Shown here: in pieces, positions 17,486 through 26,095 of the stretch
Layout: every line of letters begins with the position of its first letter
Numbering within the stretch: the stretch's first letter is position 1
Source of the DNA: Candidatus Omnitrophota bacterium
GTDB lineage: Bacteria; Omnitrophota; Gorgyraeia; 2-01-FULL-45-10
Direction: 5' to 3'
DNA length: 64,000 nt
Assembly: GCA_041650805.1 (NCBI GenBank)
Contig: JBAZKM010000009.1
Span: forward strand, 1 to 64,000
Program-made: the position numbers and the translations under genes
Notes under the pieces: model-generated
The model's input: only the letters and a program-made list of their open reading frames with translations
Database searches by the model: none
What the model was told of the DNA's origin: nothing

Positions 17486-18541
17486 CTATCCAGATCCAGC
17501 CAGGGAAGCTACCGTCTCTTTTATACTATCCCCATCCTCCGCGATATCGACGTAATGCGCGTTATACCCCAGGGCGGAAAGCGCCTTCGCCATCTTGCGA
17601 TCATCGGTGAAGACGATATCGTAACGTTTCTCTTTCCTCTTCATCCTGTTGAGGCGGAAGATACCGTTAAAAAAGGTCCTGTAAAAAAAAGGCGGGACAG
17701 ACGATTCCCTTATGTTGATATGCAGCATGACCCGTGCCGGGGCGGCCTTCCATAAGTATATGATGTGCTGGCGCCTTGCCAGGAAGAGCGATATCTCCGA
17801 CAGGGCCTTCCCGCCGGTGCGGGATACGGCTATGAACACTACCCGTAACCGCCTACCCCACCTGGAGTAGAAGAGCGCTTTATTCTTTTCGTGAAGCTCC
17901 CTTCTCCTGGCTTCGTCGTACAAGGATACGAACGTGGAATCTCCTATGTGTTCGACTGTCACCCCATCGGCGCTCACACACCTGAAACCGGCACGTATGG
18001 CCCTCGCCGAATAGTCATCATCATCGTAATACCCCATCCCGTACGACTCATCGAAAAGCCCCACCTTATCGATCACGCTTCTTTTGATCAGGATGCAATA
18101 TCCGCGGCAAAAATCGACCTCTATGAAAGGGGCTCCGGCGCCCTTTCGGGCCGGCGACCCTTTCTTAAGTTTGAAACGGGGGTTCACCAGCCCTATGTCC
18201 GGGGCGGCATCCGATATCCCTATAAGCTTGGAAAGCCAGCGGGGCGTCCTTACGATCGTATCATTGTTCATTATGCATACGTAAGGGCTCCTTGATACCG
18301 CTATGCCCTGGTTTATCGCCTTTATCCAGCCCCTGTTAACGTCGTTCCTGATGACCTCCACATTCTTGTTGCAGGCCTTTACATCTTTCAGGAACCTTTT
18401 CGTCGGTTCATCGCTTCCGTTATCTATGAATATCAGGGTATACGGTACATCGGTATTTTCCGCTATGCTCCAGAAACAATTTTCCGTCATCTTCGTATTG
18501 TTGAAGACAGGTATTATGATGTCGCAGGAGAGACCGCTCAC
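17486..18541 (-). CDS. GT2 glycosyltransferase with C-terminal extension (paralogue 3)
   Basis: 351 residues, third member of the tandem set. It has CDIIIPVFNN, MNNDTIVR, GYCILIKRSVIDKVGLFDESYGMGYYDDDDYSARA and then the extension from RWGRRLRVVFIA to YDIVFTDDRKMAKALSALG. The start codon is GTG at 18541, overlapping the upstream TGA (GTGA junction). This copy is the most diverged in the extension, which has several basic residues. No membrane segment. Confidence 0.85.
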   Translation of the reverse strand: MSGLSCDIIIPVFNNTKMTENCFWSIAENTDVPYTLIFIDNGSDEPTKRFLKDVKACNKNVEVIRNDVNRGWIKAINQGIAVSRSPYVCIMNNDTIVRTPRWLSKLIGISDAAPDIGLVNPRFKLKKGSPARKGAGAPFIEVDFCRGYCILIKRSVIDKVGLFDESYGMGYYDDDDYSARAIRAGFRCVSADGVTVEHIGDSTFVSLYDEARRRELHEKNKALFYSRWGRRLRVVFIAVSRTGGKALSEISLFLARRQHIIYLWKAAPARVMLHINIRESSVPPFFYRTFFNGIFRLNRMKRKEKRYDIVFTDDRKMAKALSALGYNAHYVDIAEDGDSIKETVASLAGSG

Positions 18542-19674
18542 GATATCCTCTTTCTGCCTATAGAAAGCGCCGTTTCCCTTCCCCTCTTCTGCCAGTCCGC
18601 GCAGCTTTCGGTGAACGAGATATTGACAGCCCTGGCGAAGGCCGATGCCATCTTTGCCACAGCGCGGTCGGAGGCCACTACCATATCGAACCTCTTGTCT
18701 CTCATCCTCTTCCGCATACGCTCAAGCAGTTTGCCGAAGACGACGACCCTGAAGAGCGTCTCGGGCAGGTCCAGATGATCTATCCTTATATTCTGGTGCG
18801 GCGGAAGCTTATTATCCGCGCATGACCGGGCAATGGCCTCAACCGCCTTCCCTTTGCCGCGCCTCGTATTTAACCATATGTGCACCCAGGACCATTCCCG
18901 CGCAAGGCCGTAGGCGAACATCACGAGGTTCGTGACCGAACCCGCATCCGATGGGTCTATCCCGGCCGCAACGGCGATCCTCTTATGCTTTCCCCATTTG
19001 TCGTAATAGATCTTCTGGTTGCGCCTGACCCACTCTTCCCTGTCGCCCGACTTGTTGAAAGAACCGTGCAGGCGGTGATAGACATACGCGTCCTTTATCG
19101 ACACCGACCTGTAACCGGCCATATGCGCCCTCATGGAATAGTCCGTATCGTCAAACCCTCCTATACCGAACGACTCGTCGAGGTACCCTATCTTTTCTAT
19201 GACCTCTCTCTTGATCAGCATGCAGAACCCCTGGCACTGGTTCATCTCCATGTATTCGCCCCTGTGAGACCTGAGCTCCTCTGCGTGAAGTTCGATCGTC
19301 TTGTCCATATGACCATCGCATTGCGGATTTATCAGCCCGACGTCCCCGTGGGTCTGGGCGAATGCCGCCATAGATTCAAGCCACCCCGTAGCCGGGATAG
19401 TATCGTTGTTCAGCACGCATACGTACTGCCCGTCCGAAAGCCTGAGACCCTGGTTGACCGCCTTTACGAAACCAAGGTTATGCTCATTCCTTACCAGCAC
19501 GATATCGGGCCTCTCTCTCCTGAGGCCCTCCAGGTACTTCTTCGTATCGTCTTCGCTCGCGTTGTCTATAAGTATCAGTCTGTAAGGATAGCGCGTGGTA
19601 TCGAATATCCTCTCGATGCATTCCCTGGTAAGATCGAGCTGGCCCCATATCGGGATTATGATATCACATCTCAT
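18538..19674 (-). CDS. GT2 glycosyltransferase with C-terminal extension (paralogue 4)
   Basis: 378 residues, the longest of the four. It starts MRCDIIIPIWGQLDLTREC, then VLNNDTIPATG, GFCMLIKREVIEKIGYLDESFGIGGFDD and YHRLHGSF. The extension starts at KWGKHKRIAVAAG, includes WVHIWLNTRRGKG and ends at FDMVVASDRAVAKMASAF. It is coupled to the heptosyltransferase gene by a four-base ATGA overlap. Amino-acid similarity among the four copies is highest in the first 200 residues, pointing to tandem duplication followed by change of acceptor or donor specificity. Confidence 0.85.
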   Translation of the reverse strand: MRCDIIIPIWGQLDLTRECIERIFDTTRYPYRLILIDNASEDDTKKYLEGLRRERPDIVLVRNEHNLGFVKAVNQGLRLSDGQYVCVLNNDTIPATGWLESMAAFAQTHGDVGLINPQCDGHMDKTIELHAEELRSHRGEYMEMNQCQGFCMLIKREVIEKIGYLDESFGIGGFDDTDYSMRAHMAGYRSVSIKDAYVYHRLHGSFNKSGDREEWVRRNQKIYYDKWGKHKRIAVAAGIDPSDAGSVTNLVMFAYGLAREWSWVHIWLNTRRGKGKAVEAIARSCADNKLPPHQNIRIDHLDLPETLFRVVVFGKLLERMRKRMRDKRFDMVVASDRAVAKMASAFARAVNISFTESCADWQKRGRETALSIGRKRIS

Positions 19675-20765
19675 CTGTCTTTATACCGTTCTTTAAGGTT
19701 CTCCTCCGCCATACGGAGGACGGCCTCTCTGTCGATCTTCTTGAGACAATCGTGCACTTCGCATATATTATGTTTAAAGCCGGAATAACACGGCCTGCAC
19801 TTTACGTCTTTGGCCACCGCGACCTTGTCCCGCGGCGACCCGGGGTACGGGCCGTACACCCTGTCGTCAACCGGGCCGAATATGGAGACGGTCCTCACCT
19901 TCTGGCTCACCGATATATGCAGTATTCCGCCGTCGTTACAGACCATGAGCGAGCAGCGTTTTATGAGCGCCGCGGACTGTGAAAGAGTCAGCCTTCCGCA
20001 CAGGTCTGTGACCCGGCCCGCCAGGTCCTTCTCTATCTTCCTGCAGAGACATGACTCCTCGCCTGACCCGAATATAAAAAAGTATACGTCCGGGAATTTT
20101 TCCGTGATCTTTCTCGCTACATAACTGAAGTTTTCAGGCGCCCACCTCCGGTAAGAGGCATCGCCGCCCCAGCTCTTCCCGCCGCCGGGGGCCAGCCCGA
20201 TCACCGTCCTCCCCGACAAGCCACGCTCTTTCATAAAACCTGCCGCCCATCCCTCCAGCTCCTCGGACAGGGCGAACTCCAGCTCTTTATCCGCGCACTT
20301 ACCGATCCCCAGGAGTTTCAACACATCCAGGTAATAGTCGATGACGTGTTTGTCGCTGAACCCGTCTATTGTTATCGCCTCCGTCAAAAATCTGCCGCGC
20401 CCTTTAAAATTGAAGCCGATCCTCTTCTTCACGCCCAGGAGCTTCATGAGGAGCGACAGCTGGTAACCGAGCGACAGGTCTATCAGGAGGTCATACCTCT
20501 TTGACTTGAGCTTCTTTATGAAGGCGGCCAGTTTCCCGATGAACCCTATCTTCGAATCCCTGAAGGCCTTCCTGAATTCGTCTTTTTCGAATATGATTAT
20601 ATCCCTTATGTTCCCGTTATCCCTGAAGATATACTGCGCGCGTTCATTGCACATGAAATCTATATCGGCGTCCGGCATGCTCTTTTTAAGCGTCTTCACC
20701 AGGAGCGTCGTGAAGAGGACGTCCCCTATGCCGAAAGTGTTGACTATCAGTATCCGCTTATTCAT
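19671..20765 (-). CDS. Heptosyltransferase family (GT9) protein
   Basis: About 364 residues, GT-B fold. It shows ILIVNTFGIGDVLFTTLLVKTLK at the N-terminus, RIGFNFKGRGRFLT mid-protein, the donor-site GLAPGGGKSWGG, RRWAPENF, then CNDGGILHISVSQKVRTVSIFGPVDDRVYGPYP and a late Cys-rich stretch (CRPCYSGFKHNICEVHDC), all typical of WaaC/WaaF/WaaQ relatives. It transfers ADP-heptose or a related sugar to lipid A core. ATG at 20765 gives the conventional MNKRILIV start and an 8-base overlap with the ligase gene. ATG at 20777 is also open. Confidence 0.9.
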   Translation of the reverse strand: MNKRILIVNTFGIGDVLFTTLLVKTLKKSMPDADIDFMCNERAQYIFRDNGNIRDIIIFEKDEFRKAFRDSKIGFIGKLAAFIKKLKSKRYDLLIDLSLGYQLSLLMKLLGVKKRIGFNFKGRGRFLTEAITIDGFSDKHVIDYYLDVLKLLGIGKCADKELEFALSEELEGWAAGFMKERGLSGRTVIGLAPGGGKSWGGDASYRRWAPENFSYVARKITEKFPDVYFFIFGSGEESCLCRKIEKDLAGRVTDLCGRLTLSQSAALIKRCSLMVCNDGGILHISVSQKVRTVSIFGPVDDRVYGPYPGSPRDKVAVAKDVKCRPCYSGFKHNICEVHDCLKKIDREAVLRMAEENLKERYKDR

Positions 20766-22020
20766 CGAACGGTCCATTGATCACGCTCATAAGCAACGCA
20801 ACGGTAAACCAGAATAATATCACCAGCGGGAGCGACTGCAGATTTGTGTCAAAGATACTCTGTATGAGAAAGGCCAGGAGCCCTAGGGATATGCCCAGCG
20901 CAAGGACCCCGGCAAAAGTGGAGCCGTTCTGCCCGGCATACCGGAACGATCTTCCGAACAACGCCAGGAGCATGGCCAGAAAGGCTCCGAGGCCTATAGC
21001 CCCCGTCTCTGCGGCCATCTGCAGGACGCTATTGTGCGCATAGCTGCCCTTCTTCTCTTTGTATTCATCCTCCCGGAACTCCATGAACTTTGTAAAGAAG
21101 GTATTGCATCCGTTCCCGATGACAGGATGATCAAGGAATATCTTCCAACCTATGCGCCACATATAGAACCTGTCCTGCATGCTTGAGAAGCCGAGGAGAT
21201 CGTTCAATTTCTGCTTTGGCACGAAGAATGATGCCGCTACGACAAGACAGAGGACCGCTACTATGAGCAGTTTTGCCTTCTTTATGAACAGCATGGCAAA
21301 AAGGGAGACGAAGAAACCGGCCCATGCGCTCCTGGTATTGGCAAGGTAGAAGAGGAAAAGGAACGGCAATAAAAAGAGGCCGAGGAGCACCCTGGCGCGC
21401 GCGCCTTCCGGCTGCCACAGTAAGAGGCAGATCGCCGGGATGGCGATGATCAGCATCCATGCCGAGAGGTCATTCGGAAAAGGGAACGGGCCCGTCGGGA
21501 ACCCGAGAAAATAAGGGGAAGGTACGGGAAACCCCAGGCGGCTGAGGTGGAAATCGCTCCACGGGAGGACATATTTGAACGAAGGATAAAGACGTATCGG
21601 GTCCACGTGCATAAAACGGTACTGTATATACGCGTCGACCATTACCACCGTTGCCGAAAAGAGCGCCGCCTTCAATATATTCTTCAGCTTCGGCCTGGAG
21701 TCAACCGTCTCTACCACCACGAAATAGAGCGCCGCGTACTTCAGGCATTTGGTGACGATAGACCTCGCGACAAAAAATTTGTCTCCGGCATTTATCAGCG
21801 ACAGGAGGTTCGCCGCGACGAATGCGAAGAGGAATACGTTGATCGGCGTCTTCTTGAGCCGCAGATCATTTCCTATGATCTTCCTGGACAACCAGGCAAA
21901 GATCGCCGCGGCTATGGATATCTCGGCCAGGGATTTTGAGAAAGGTATGCAGAATACGAGAAGATACAGGGAATACTCGGTTATCCTGTCAGCAATATGC
22001 AGGGCGTCAGATCTCTTCAT
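20758..22020 (-). CDS. O-antigen ligase / polymerase family membrane protein
   Basis: About 420 residues and around ten membrane segments. The Wzy_C/WaaL signature region is present: NTRSAWAGFFVSLF in the middle and, in the large periplasmic loop, HPVIGNGCNTF with HNSVLQMAAETGAIGLGAFLAM. Either ligates the finished glycan to lipid A core (or another acceptor) or polymerises repeat units in the periplasm. Start placed at ATG 22020, an ATGA overlap with the WecA-like gene. The frame remains open far upstream but those residues are basic and low in hydrophobicity and run antisense-like through the previous gene. Confidence 0.85.
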   Translation of the reverse strand: MKRSDALHIADRITEYSLYLLVFCIPFSKSLAEISIAAAIFAWLSRKIIGNDLRLKKTPINVFLFAFVAANLLSLINAGDKFFVARSIVTKCLKYAALYFVVVETVDSRPKLKNILKAALFSATVVMVDAYIQYRFMHVDPIRLYPSFKYVLPWSDFHLSRLGFPVPSPYFLGFPTGPFPFPNDLSAWMLIIAIPAICLLLWQPEGARARVLLGLFLLPFLFLFYLANTRSAWAGFFVSLFAMLFIKKAKLLIVAVLCLVVAASFFVPKQKLNDLLGFSSMQDRFYMWRIGWKIFLDHPVIGNGCNTFFTKFMEFREDEYKEKKGSYAHNSVLQMAAETGAIGLGAFLAMLLALFGRSFRYAGQNGSTFAGVLALGISLGLLAFLIQSIFDTNLQSLPLVILFWFTVALLMSVINGPFDE

Positions 22021-23048
22021 CTTTTTCCGTTTTGCCGCTGAAGTTTTGCACTTCCGAACCGCTTGACGGCCAGATATGAGCCGAAACCTATCATGCCGAG
22101 AGATGCGGCCGCAAGTATCAATACCCCCACGGGTACGCTCGCCTTCGTTATGAGCAGAGCCGCCAGGCCAAGGAGCGATGATATTATGTATATGAGGACG
22201 ACCGCCCGCCGCTTTTTGAAGCCCAAAGACGCCAGTATATGCGATGAATGGTCCCTCCCGCCTATATATACCGGCCTCTTCTCCATCAGCCGCAAAAAGG
22301 TCACCAGTGTGGTGTCGAATATCGGATACCCCAGGATCAATATGGGCAGTGAAAGCGAAAGGGATATCGTATCCGTCTTCCATGACCCCAGTATGGCGAT
22401 GCAGGCCAGCGCAAAACCTATCACCATGCTCCCGGAGTCGCCCATGAATATGCTTGCCCGTGGGAAATTATGGCGCAGGAAGCCGAAACAGGCGCCCGCA
22501 AGGGCAAAGCATACCACCGCGGTATATATCTGGGAGCTCCATAATGCCATTACCCCGAAGAATAACGACGCTATGCCGGCTATCCCGCTCGACAGACCGT
22601 TCAGGTTGTCGAGCAGATTGAAGGCGTTCGTGATGCCGACGACCCAGAAGACGGTAAAGAACATACTTACATAATAGTCCTCGAAAGTGGTCACTCTGAA
22701 CCCTGCCTTATAAGCTATGAGGGCGGCCATTATCTGGCCGGACAATTTCATCTGGGGCATCATTCCAAGCTTATCATCGATAATGCCCAATATGAGCAAA
22801 AGCGTGGCACCGAAGAATATGCCGTATAAATATACATTAGGGGCCGTGGTGAAGAGGATCCCGGCGAAGAAGGCCACATATATGGCAAACCCGCCGAGGA
22901 GCGGCGTCGGATGGGCATGTGACTTCCTACGCTCCGGGTTATCCAGAAGCCTTGCCTTGAATGCCAGCTGCCGCACGAACGGGGTGAACCCGTAGGCGAT
23001 CATGAAGGCAATGAAGAGCGCCCCCCACGTATCCTGTACAGTGACCAT
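22017..23048 (-). CDS. Undecaprenyl-phosphate sugar-1-phosphate transferase (WecA/TagO/MraY-like)
   Basis: 343 residues with about ten membrane segments. The PNPT family motifs are in order: DDKLGMMPQMKLSGQ (magnesium Asp pair), NAFNLLDNLNGLSSG, FMGDSGSMVIGFALA and GGRDHSSHILASLGF with the His-rich loop of WecA/TagO. It starts surface-glycan synthesis by moving GlcNAc-1-phosphate or a related sugar phosphate from a UDP-sugar to undecaprenyl phosphate. The partner O-antigen ligase is coupled downstream by four bases. The GGRDH His motif argues for WecA/TagO type rather than MraY. Confidence 0.92.
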   Translation of the reverse strand: MVTVQDTWGALFIAFMIAYGFTPFVRQLAFKARLLDNPERRKSHAHPTPLLGGFAIYVAFFAGILFTTAPNVYLYGIFFGATLLLILGIIDDKLGMMPQMKLSGQIMAALIAYKAGFRVTTFEDYYVSMFFTVFWVVGITNAFNLLDNLNGLSSGIAGIASLFFGVMALWSSQIYTAVVCFALAGACFGFLRHNFPRASIFMGDSGSMVIGFALACIAILGSWKTDTISLSLSLPILILGYPIFDTTLVTFLRLMEKRPVYIGGRDHSSHILASLGFKKRRAVVLIYIISSLLGLAALLITKASVPVGVLILAAASLGMIGFGSYLAVKRFGSAKLQRQNGKR

Positions 23049-23062
23049 CGGTTACTCCTTAT

Positions 23063-24031
23063 TTATCGCTTGAAATATTCTATCGTCCTCTTCAACAACT
23101 CCTCGGTATTGACCTGGGGGGAGAACTTTATCAGCCCCTTTATCTTGGATATGTCCGGCCTCCTGTGCCTCATATCCTCGAAACCTTCTTCGTACGCCTT
23201 CTCATACGGGATGAGCTCTATCCTGGACGGCGAATTTGTAAGCCGTTTTATCTTCTCCGCCAGCTCAAGGATAGTTATGCTCTCCGGGTTGCCTATGTTG
23301 AATATCTCTCCGACGCTTCTCTTTTCATTCGTAAGCCCGATGATCGCCCTCACGGCATCTCCTATATACAGGAAGCATCTCGTCTGCTTGCCGTCCCCGT
23401 ATACGGTGAACGGCTTCCCCAGGAGCGCCTGTTTTATGAACCGCGGTATGACCATACCGTAACGGCCCGTCTGGCGCGGGCCGCAGGTATTGAAGAACCT
23501 GACGATGACTACGGGAAGCTTCTTCTCCCGCCAGTATGCGAGCGCCAGGAACTCGTCCAGCGCCTTGGTGGAGGCATAGCTCCACCGTGATATGGTGGTA
23601 GGTCCGAGGAGACGGTCATCGTCTTCCTTGAACGAGCGCTTGCCCGTAACGTCTTTCCCGTATACCTCGGACGTAGAGGCCAGTATGACCTTCTTCTTAC
23701 CCAGAGAGTTTGCCAACTCCAGGACTATCTCGGTACCCCTGACATTGGTCCTTATAGAATCGAGAGGGTTGTCTATTATATACTTCACCCCTACGGCGGC
23801 CGCGAGATGGAATATCACGTCCACCTTCTTCACCATACGGGCCATCTCCTTTTCATCCATGATATTGCCTATGGTGAAATGGAAGAGCTTATTATTCTCG
23901 AGATGGCGTATGTTCTCTATGCTTCCCGTGGAGAGATTATCTATAACGTAGACCTCCCACTTTTTGTCCAGCAACGCCTCGCAGAGATGGGAGCCGATAA
24001 ATCCGGCCCCGCCCGTCACAAGTGCTTTCAT
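23063..24031 (-). CDS. NAD-dependent epimerase/dehydratase (UDP-sugar SDR)
   Basis: 322-residue extended SDR. GGAGFIGSH NAD loop, FHLAAAVGVKYIIDNP, ASTSEVYG and catalytic YASTK, then NTCGPRQTGRYGMVIPRFIKQAL and GDGKQTRCFLYIGD. The combination of these with SEVYG fits UDP-glucuronate decarboxylase or UDP-glucose 4-epimerase-like enzymes. Acting in the cytoplasm it supplies a UDP-pentose or C4-epimer for the glycan. It is coupled to the GT4 gene by an ATGA overlap and leads into the WecA-like gene after 14 bases. Confidence 0.87.
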   Translation of the reverse strand: MKALVTGGAGFIGSHLCEALLDKKWEVYVIDNLSTGSIENIRHLENNKLFHFTIGNIMDEKEMARMVKKVDVIFHLAAAVGVKYIIDNPLDSIRTNVRGTEIVLELANSLGKKKVILASTSEVYGKDVTGKRSFKEDDDRLLGPTTISRWSYASTKALDEFLALAYWREKKLPVVIVRFFNTCGPRQTGRYGMVIPRFIKQALLGKPFTVYGDGKQTRCFLYIGDAVRAIIGLTNEKRSVGEIFNIGNPESITILELAEKIKRLTNSPSRIELIPYEKAYEEGFEDMRHRRPDISKIKGLIKFSPQVNTEELLKRTIEYFKR

Positions 24032-25209
24032 CTATTCGCTCCTTTTTCTTTTAGAAGCTCCGTGTAAAGACCCTTTATGTCGTTCACGAGCCTGTTCTTG
24101 TGGAATGTCTCCCTCACCGCGTTCCGCGCGTCTTTACCCATCGAGTTGCGGAGCGCCTTATCGGATACCATCGCCTTAAGCTTATCGACAAATGCGGCAG
24201 GGTCGGAACCCTTAACCATGTACCCCCCGCGCGACCCGGCCAGGACGTCCGGCACTCCGCCGACTCCGGTGGACAAGATCGGGACGGAGGATGCCATCGC
24301 CTCTATCATGGCGACGGGAGTCCCCTCGTTCTTTGAGGTCAGGAGGAAGATGTCGAATGCGGAGTAGAACCTGACCATATCTTCCTGCCACCCGAATACG
24401 CGCACCTTATCGGCCAGGGCCAGACGGTCCCGGTACGCGATCAACTCCTCCTTGAGCTCCCCGTCTCCCACGATCACGAACTTTACATCATTCCCGCCAT
24501 AAGAATCCAGAAAGAGCCGCGCGATCTCCAGGAATAATTTATGGTTCTTTATCCCTGTCATGCGCCCCACCGTACCGATCACGATATCGTCATCTCCGAA
24601 CCCTATCCCCTCTTTCGTCTTACGCGCGGGATCTATGGAGAGGTAGCCGTCGAGCGGCAGGCCCAGGGGCACCACCCTGCACTTCCCGCTATCGACGACC
24701 TTATAGGTCTTGACAAGATCATTATGCTGGAGCGGGCTTATGGCTATCACGACGTCGGTCAGGCGGGAGAGGAACCGTTCGAGGCCAAGGAATATACGGC
24801 TCTTCAAGGCCCCAAAATACCCGCTGAACGTGTGCCCATGGAAGGTATGGACCTTCACGGGTACCCCTGCCGTAAATGCTGCAATGCGGCCTATAAATCC
24901 GGCCTTCGAGGTGTGGGTGTGGACGATATGCGGCCTGTAACCTTTTATCAACCTGTATATGGCAAAGAACGATATAACGTCGTTTAAGGGGTTTATCGGC
25001 CGGGCAAATCGCCGTATGAAGACCGGCCGGACGCCGTACTCTTTCAGCAAAAAGGTCATCTCGGCTTCTCCGCGATCGACCATACCGCTTACCAGCATAG
25101 ATTCGAACCCCCCGGAATTGAGGGCGTTTGTGAGGAGTATCGCCTGGACGGCCGGTCCCCCTATATTGAGACGCGCTATGATCCTCAATACCTTTATATT
25201 ACCGGTCAT
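24028..25209 (-). CDS. Glycosyltransferase family 4
   Basis: About 393 residues, GT-B retaining glycosyltransferase. N-terminal domain: VLRIIARLNIGGPAVQAILLTN and a VHTHTSKAGFIGR loop. C-terminal domain: IVIGTVGRMTGIKNHKLFLE, FVIVGDGELKEEL, VRVFGWQEDM and the donor-binding EGTPVAMIEAMASSVPILSTGVGGVPDVL with both E-x7-E glutamates. Start at ATG 25209 because it gives the four-base overlap with the upstream stop. The longer opening has a basic non-family N-terminus. Confidence 0.92.
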   Translation of the reverse strand: MTGNIKVLRIIARLNIGGPAVQAILLTNALNSGGFESMLVSGMVDRGEAEMTFLLKEYGVRPVFIRRFARPINPLNDVISFFAIYRLIKGYRPHIVHTHTSKAGFIGRIAAFTAGVPVKVHTFHGHTFSGYFGALKSRIFLGLERFLSRLTDVVIAISPLQHNDLVKTYKVVDSGKCRVVPLGLPLDGYLSIDPARKTKEGIGFGDDDIVIGTVGRMTGIKNHKLFLEIARLFLDSYGGNDVKFVIVGDGELKEELIAYRDRLALADKVRVFGWQEDMVRFYSAFDIFLLTSKNEGTPVAMIEAMASSVPILSTGVGGVPDVLAGSRGGYMVKGSDPAAFVDKLKAMVSDKALRNSMGKDARNAVRETFHKNRLVNDIKGLYTELLKEKGANR

Positions 25210-25595
25210 CCTTTCCTCTTCTTTCTTAAAAAAATGATCGCCCCGCACGAGAAGGCAAAAGACCTTCCTGCGGCAGATAGACCGTCTATATATCCCCCTT
25301 CGGCCAGGACCAGTATCGTATGAAATACGGTCACCGCCATGATGAAGAGGCCCAGATCCCGTAACCCGAGGCCTTTAAAGGTCTTCTTCGCCGACGAGAC
25401 CAGTATGCTCTTATCCGCGTTGGCAAAGATACCTCTCCTGACAAGAGAGAGGAAGCCCTTAAAGGCCCTGCGAGTCCCGCTCTCACAAAACGAGGCCATT
25501 ATATTGATCGGAAGCCCGGACAGGAACCGGACGATCCTGCTCTCCCGTATGAAGAGACGCAGCTTACCTCTTATCATCCCTCTTGATCCCTTCAT
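25206..25595 (-). CDS. Small membrane protein of unknown function
   Basis: 129 residues. A basic amphipathic first half (several Arg/Lys, SRIVRFLSG) is followed by two membrane segments (LGLFIMAVTVFHTILVLAEGG near residues 80-100 and SFAFSCGAIIFL near 110-122) and a basic tail. No family recognised. It is translationally linked to the DUF4330 gene (32-base overlap, with an AAGGTGA site before the ATG at 25595) and to the GT4 gene (ATGA). The adjacency suggests a membrane accessory role in export or lipid-linked assembly. An ATG at 25577 is an alternative start. Confidence 0.55.
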   Translation of the reverse strand: MKGSRGMIRGKLRLFIRESRIVRFLSGLPINIMASFCESGTRRAFKGFLSLVRRGIFANADKSILVSSAKKTFKGLGLRDLGLFIMAVTVFHTILVLAEGGYIDGLSAAGRSFAFSCGAIIFLRKKRKG

Positions 25596-26094
25596 CGTTC
25601 ACCTTCAGCACATAACAGGGCACGGAGTACCTGTCGGTGTTGAAGAATATCATCGACCCGGTCCCTATCAGAAGCGGCTGCCTGCGATAATACCACGGAT
25701 CTCTTTTAGAGCCGCGGGTACATGCCAGCTCCAGTTCCATGAATACGGGAACTTTGTAGTCGAACGTCTCGTCTGTCGACTTCCTCAATGCGGCCGCCTT
25801 TATCTTCTCTCCGTATCCGGCATCCTTTTTGATCAGGCGGACCAATCGCGCATCCGGGGACCCCTGCTCGTCATAAGAGAGGTCGCCTTCGCGGAAGATC
25901 TCTGCCACTGCAAAGACCGGCAGTGTGACCACCTCCGCCCTGACCCAGTATACGGGCACCGCCTGCACTTTTTTACCCAGCACCTTGTAGACGTAGAAGA
26001 ACGTCGGTATTATAACTATGATGAGCCCTACGATCAGGAAATCGACTATATTTATCTTGCCGAAGAGACGGCCTCTTTTATCCAGCAGTTCCAT
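25564..26094 (-). CDS. DUF4330-like single-pass membrane protein
   Basis: 176 residues. The N-terminus LLDKRGRLFGKINIVDFLIVGLIIVII is the hallmark of DUF4330 proteins: a short cytoplasmic RLFGKIN stretch and one membrane helix. The remaining part is a beta-rich extracytoplasmic domain (VPVYWVRAEVVTLPVF, PLLIGTGSMIFF). The family is found beside polysaccharide genes. Its biochemical function is not established. One base separates it from the GT39-like gene upstream. Confidence 0.75.
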   Translation of the reverse strand: MELLDKRGRLFGKINIVDFLIVGLIIVIIPTFFYVYKVLGKKVQAVPVYWVRAEVVTLPVFAVAEIFREGDLSYDEQGSPDARLVRLIKKDAGYGEKIKAAALRKSTDETFDYKVPVFMELELACTRGSKRDPWYYRRQPLLIGTGSMIFFNTDRYSVPCYVLKVNDEGIKRDDKR

Positions 26095-26095
26095 A

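Noticed and set aside
22021..22383. N-terminal extension of the O-antigen ligase gene
   Set aside because: The extra residues overlap the WecA-like gene. The ATGA start at 22020 is better.
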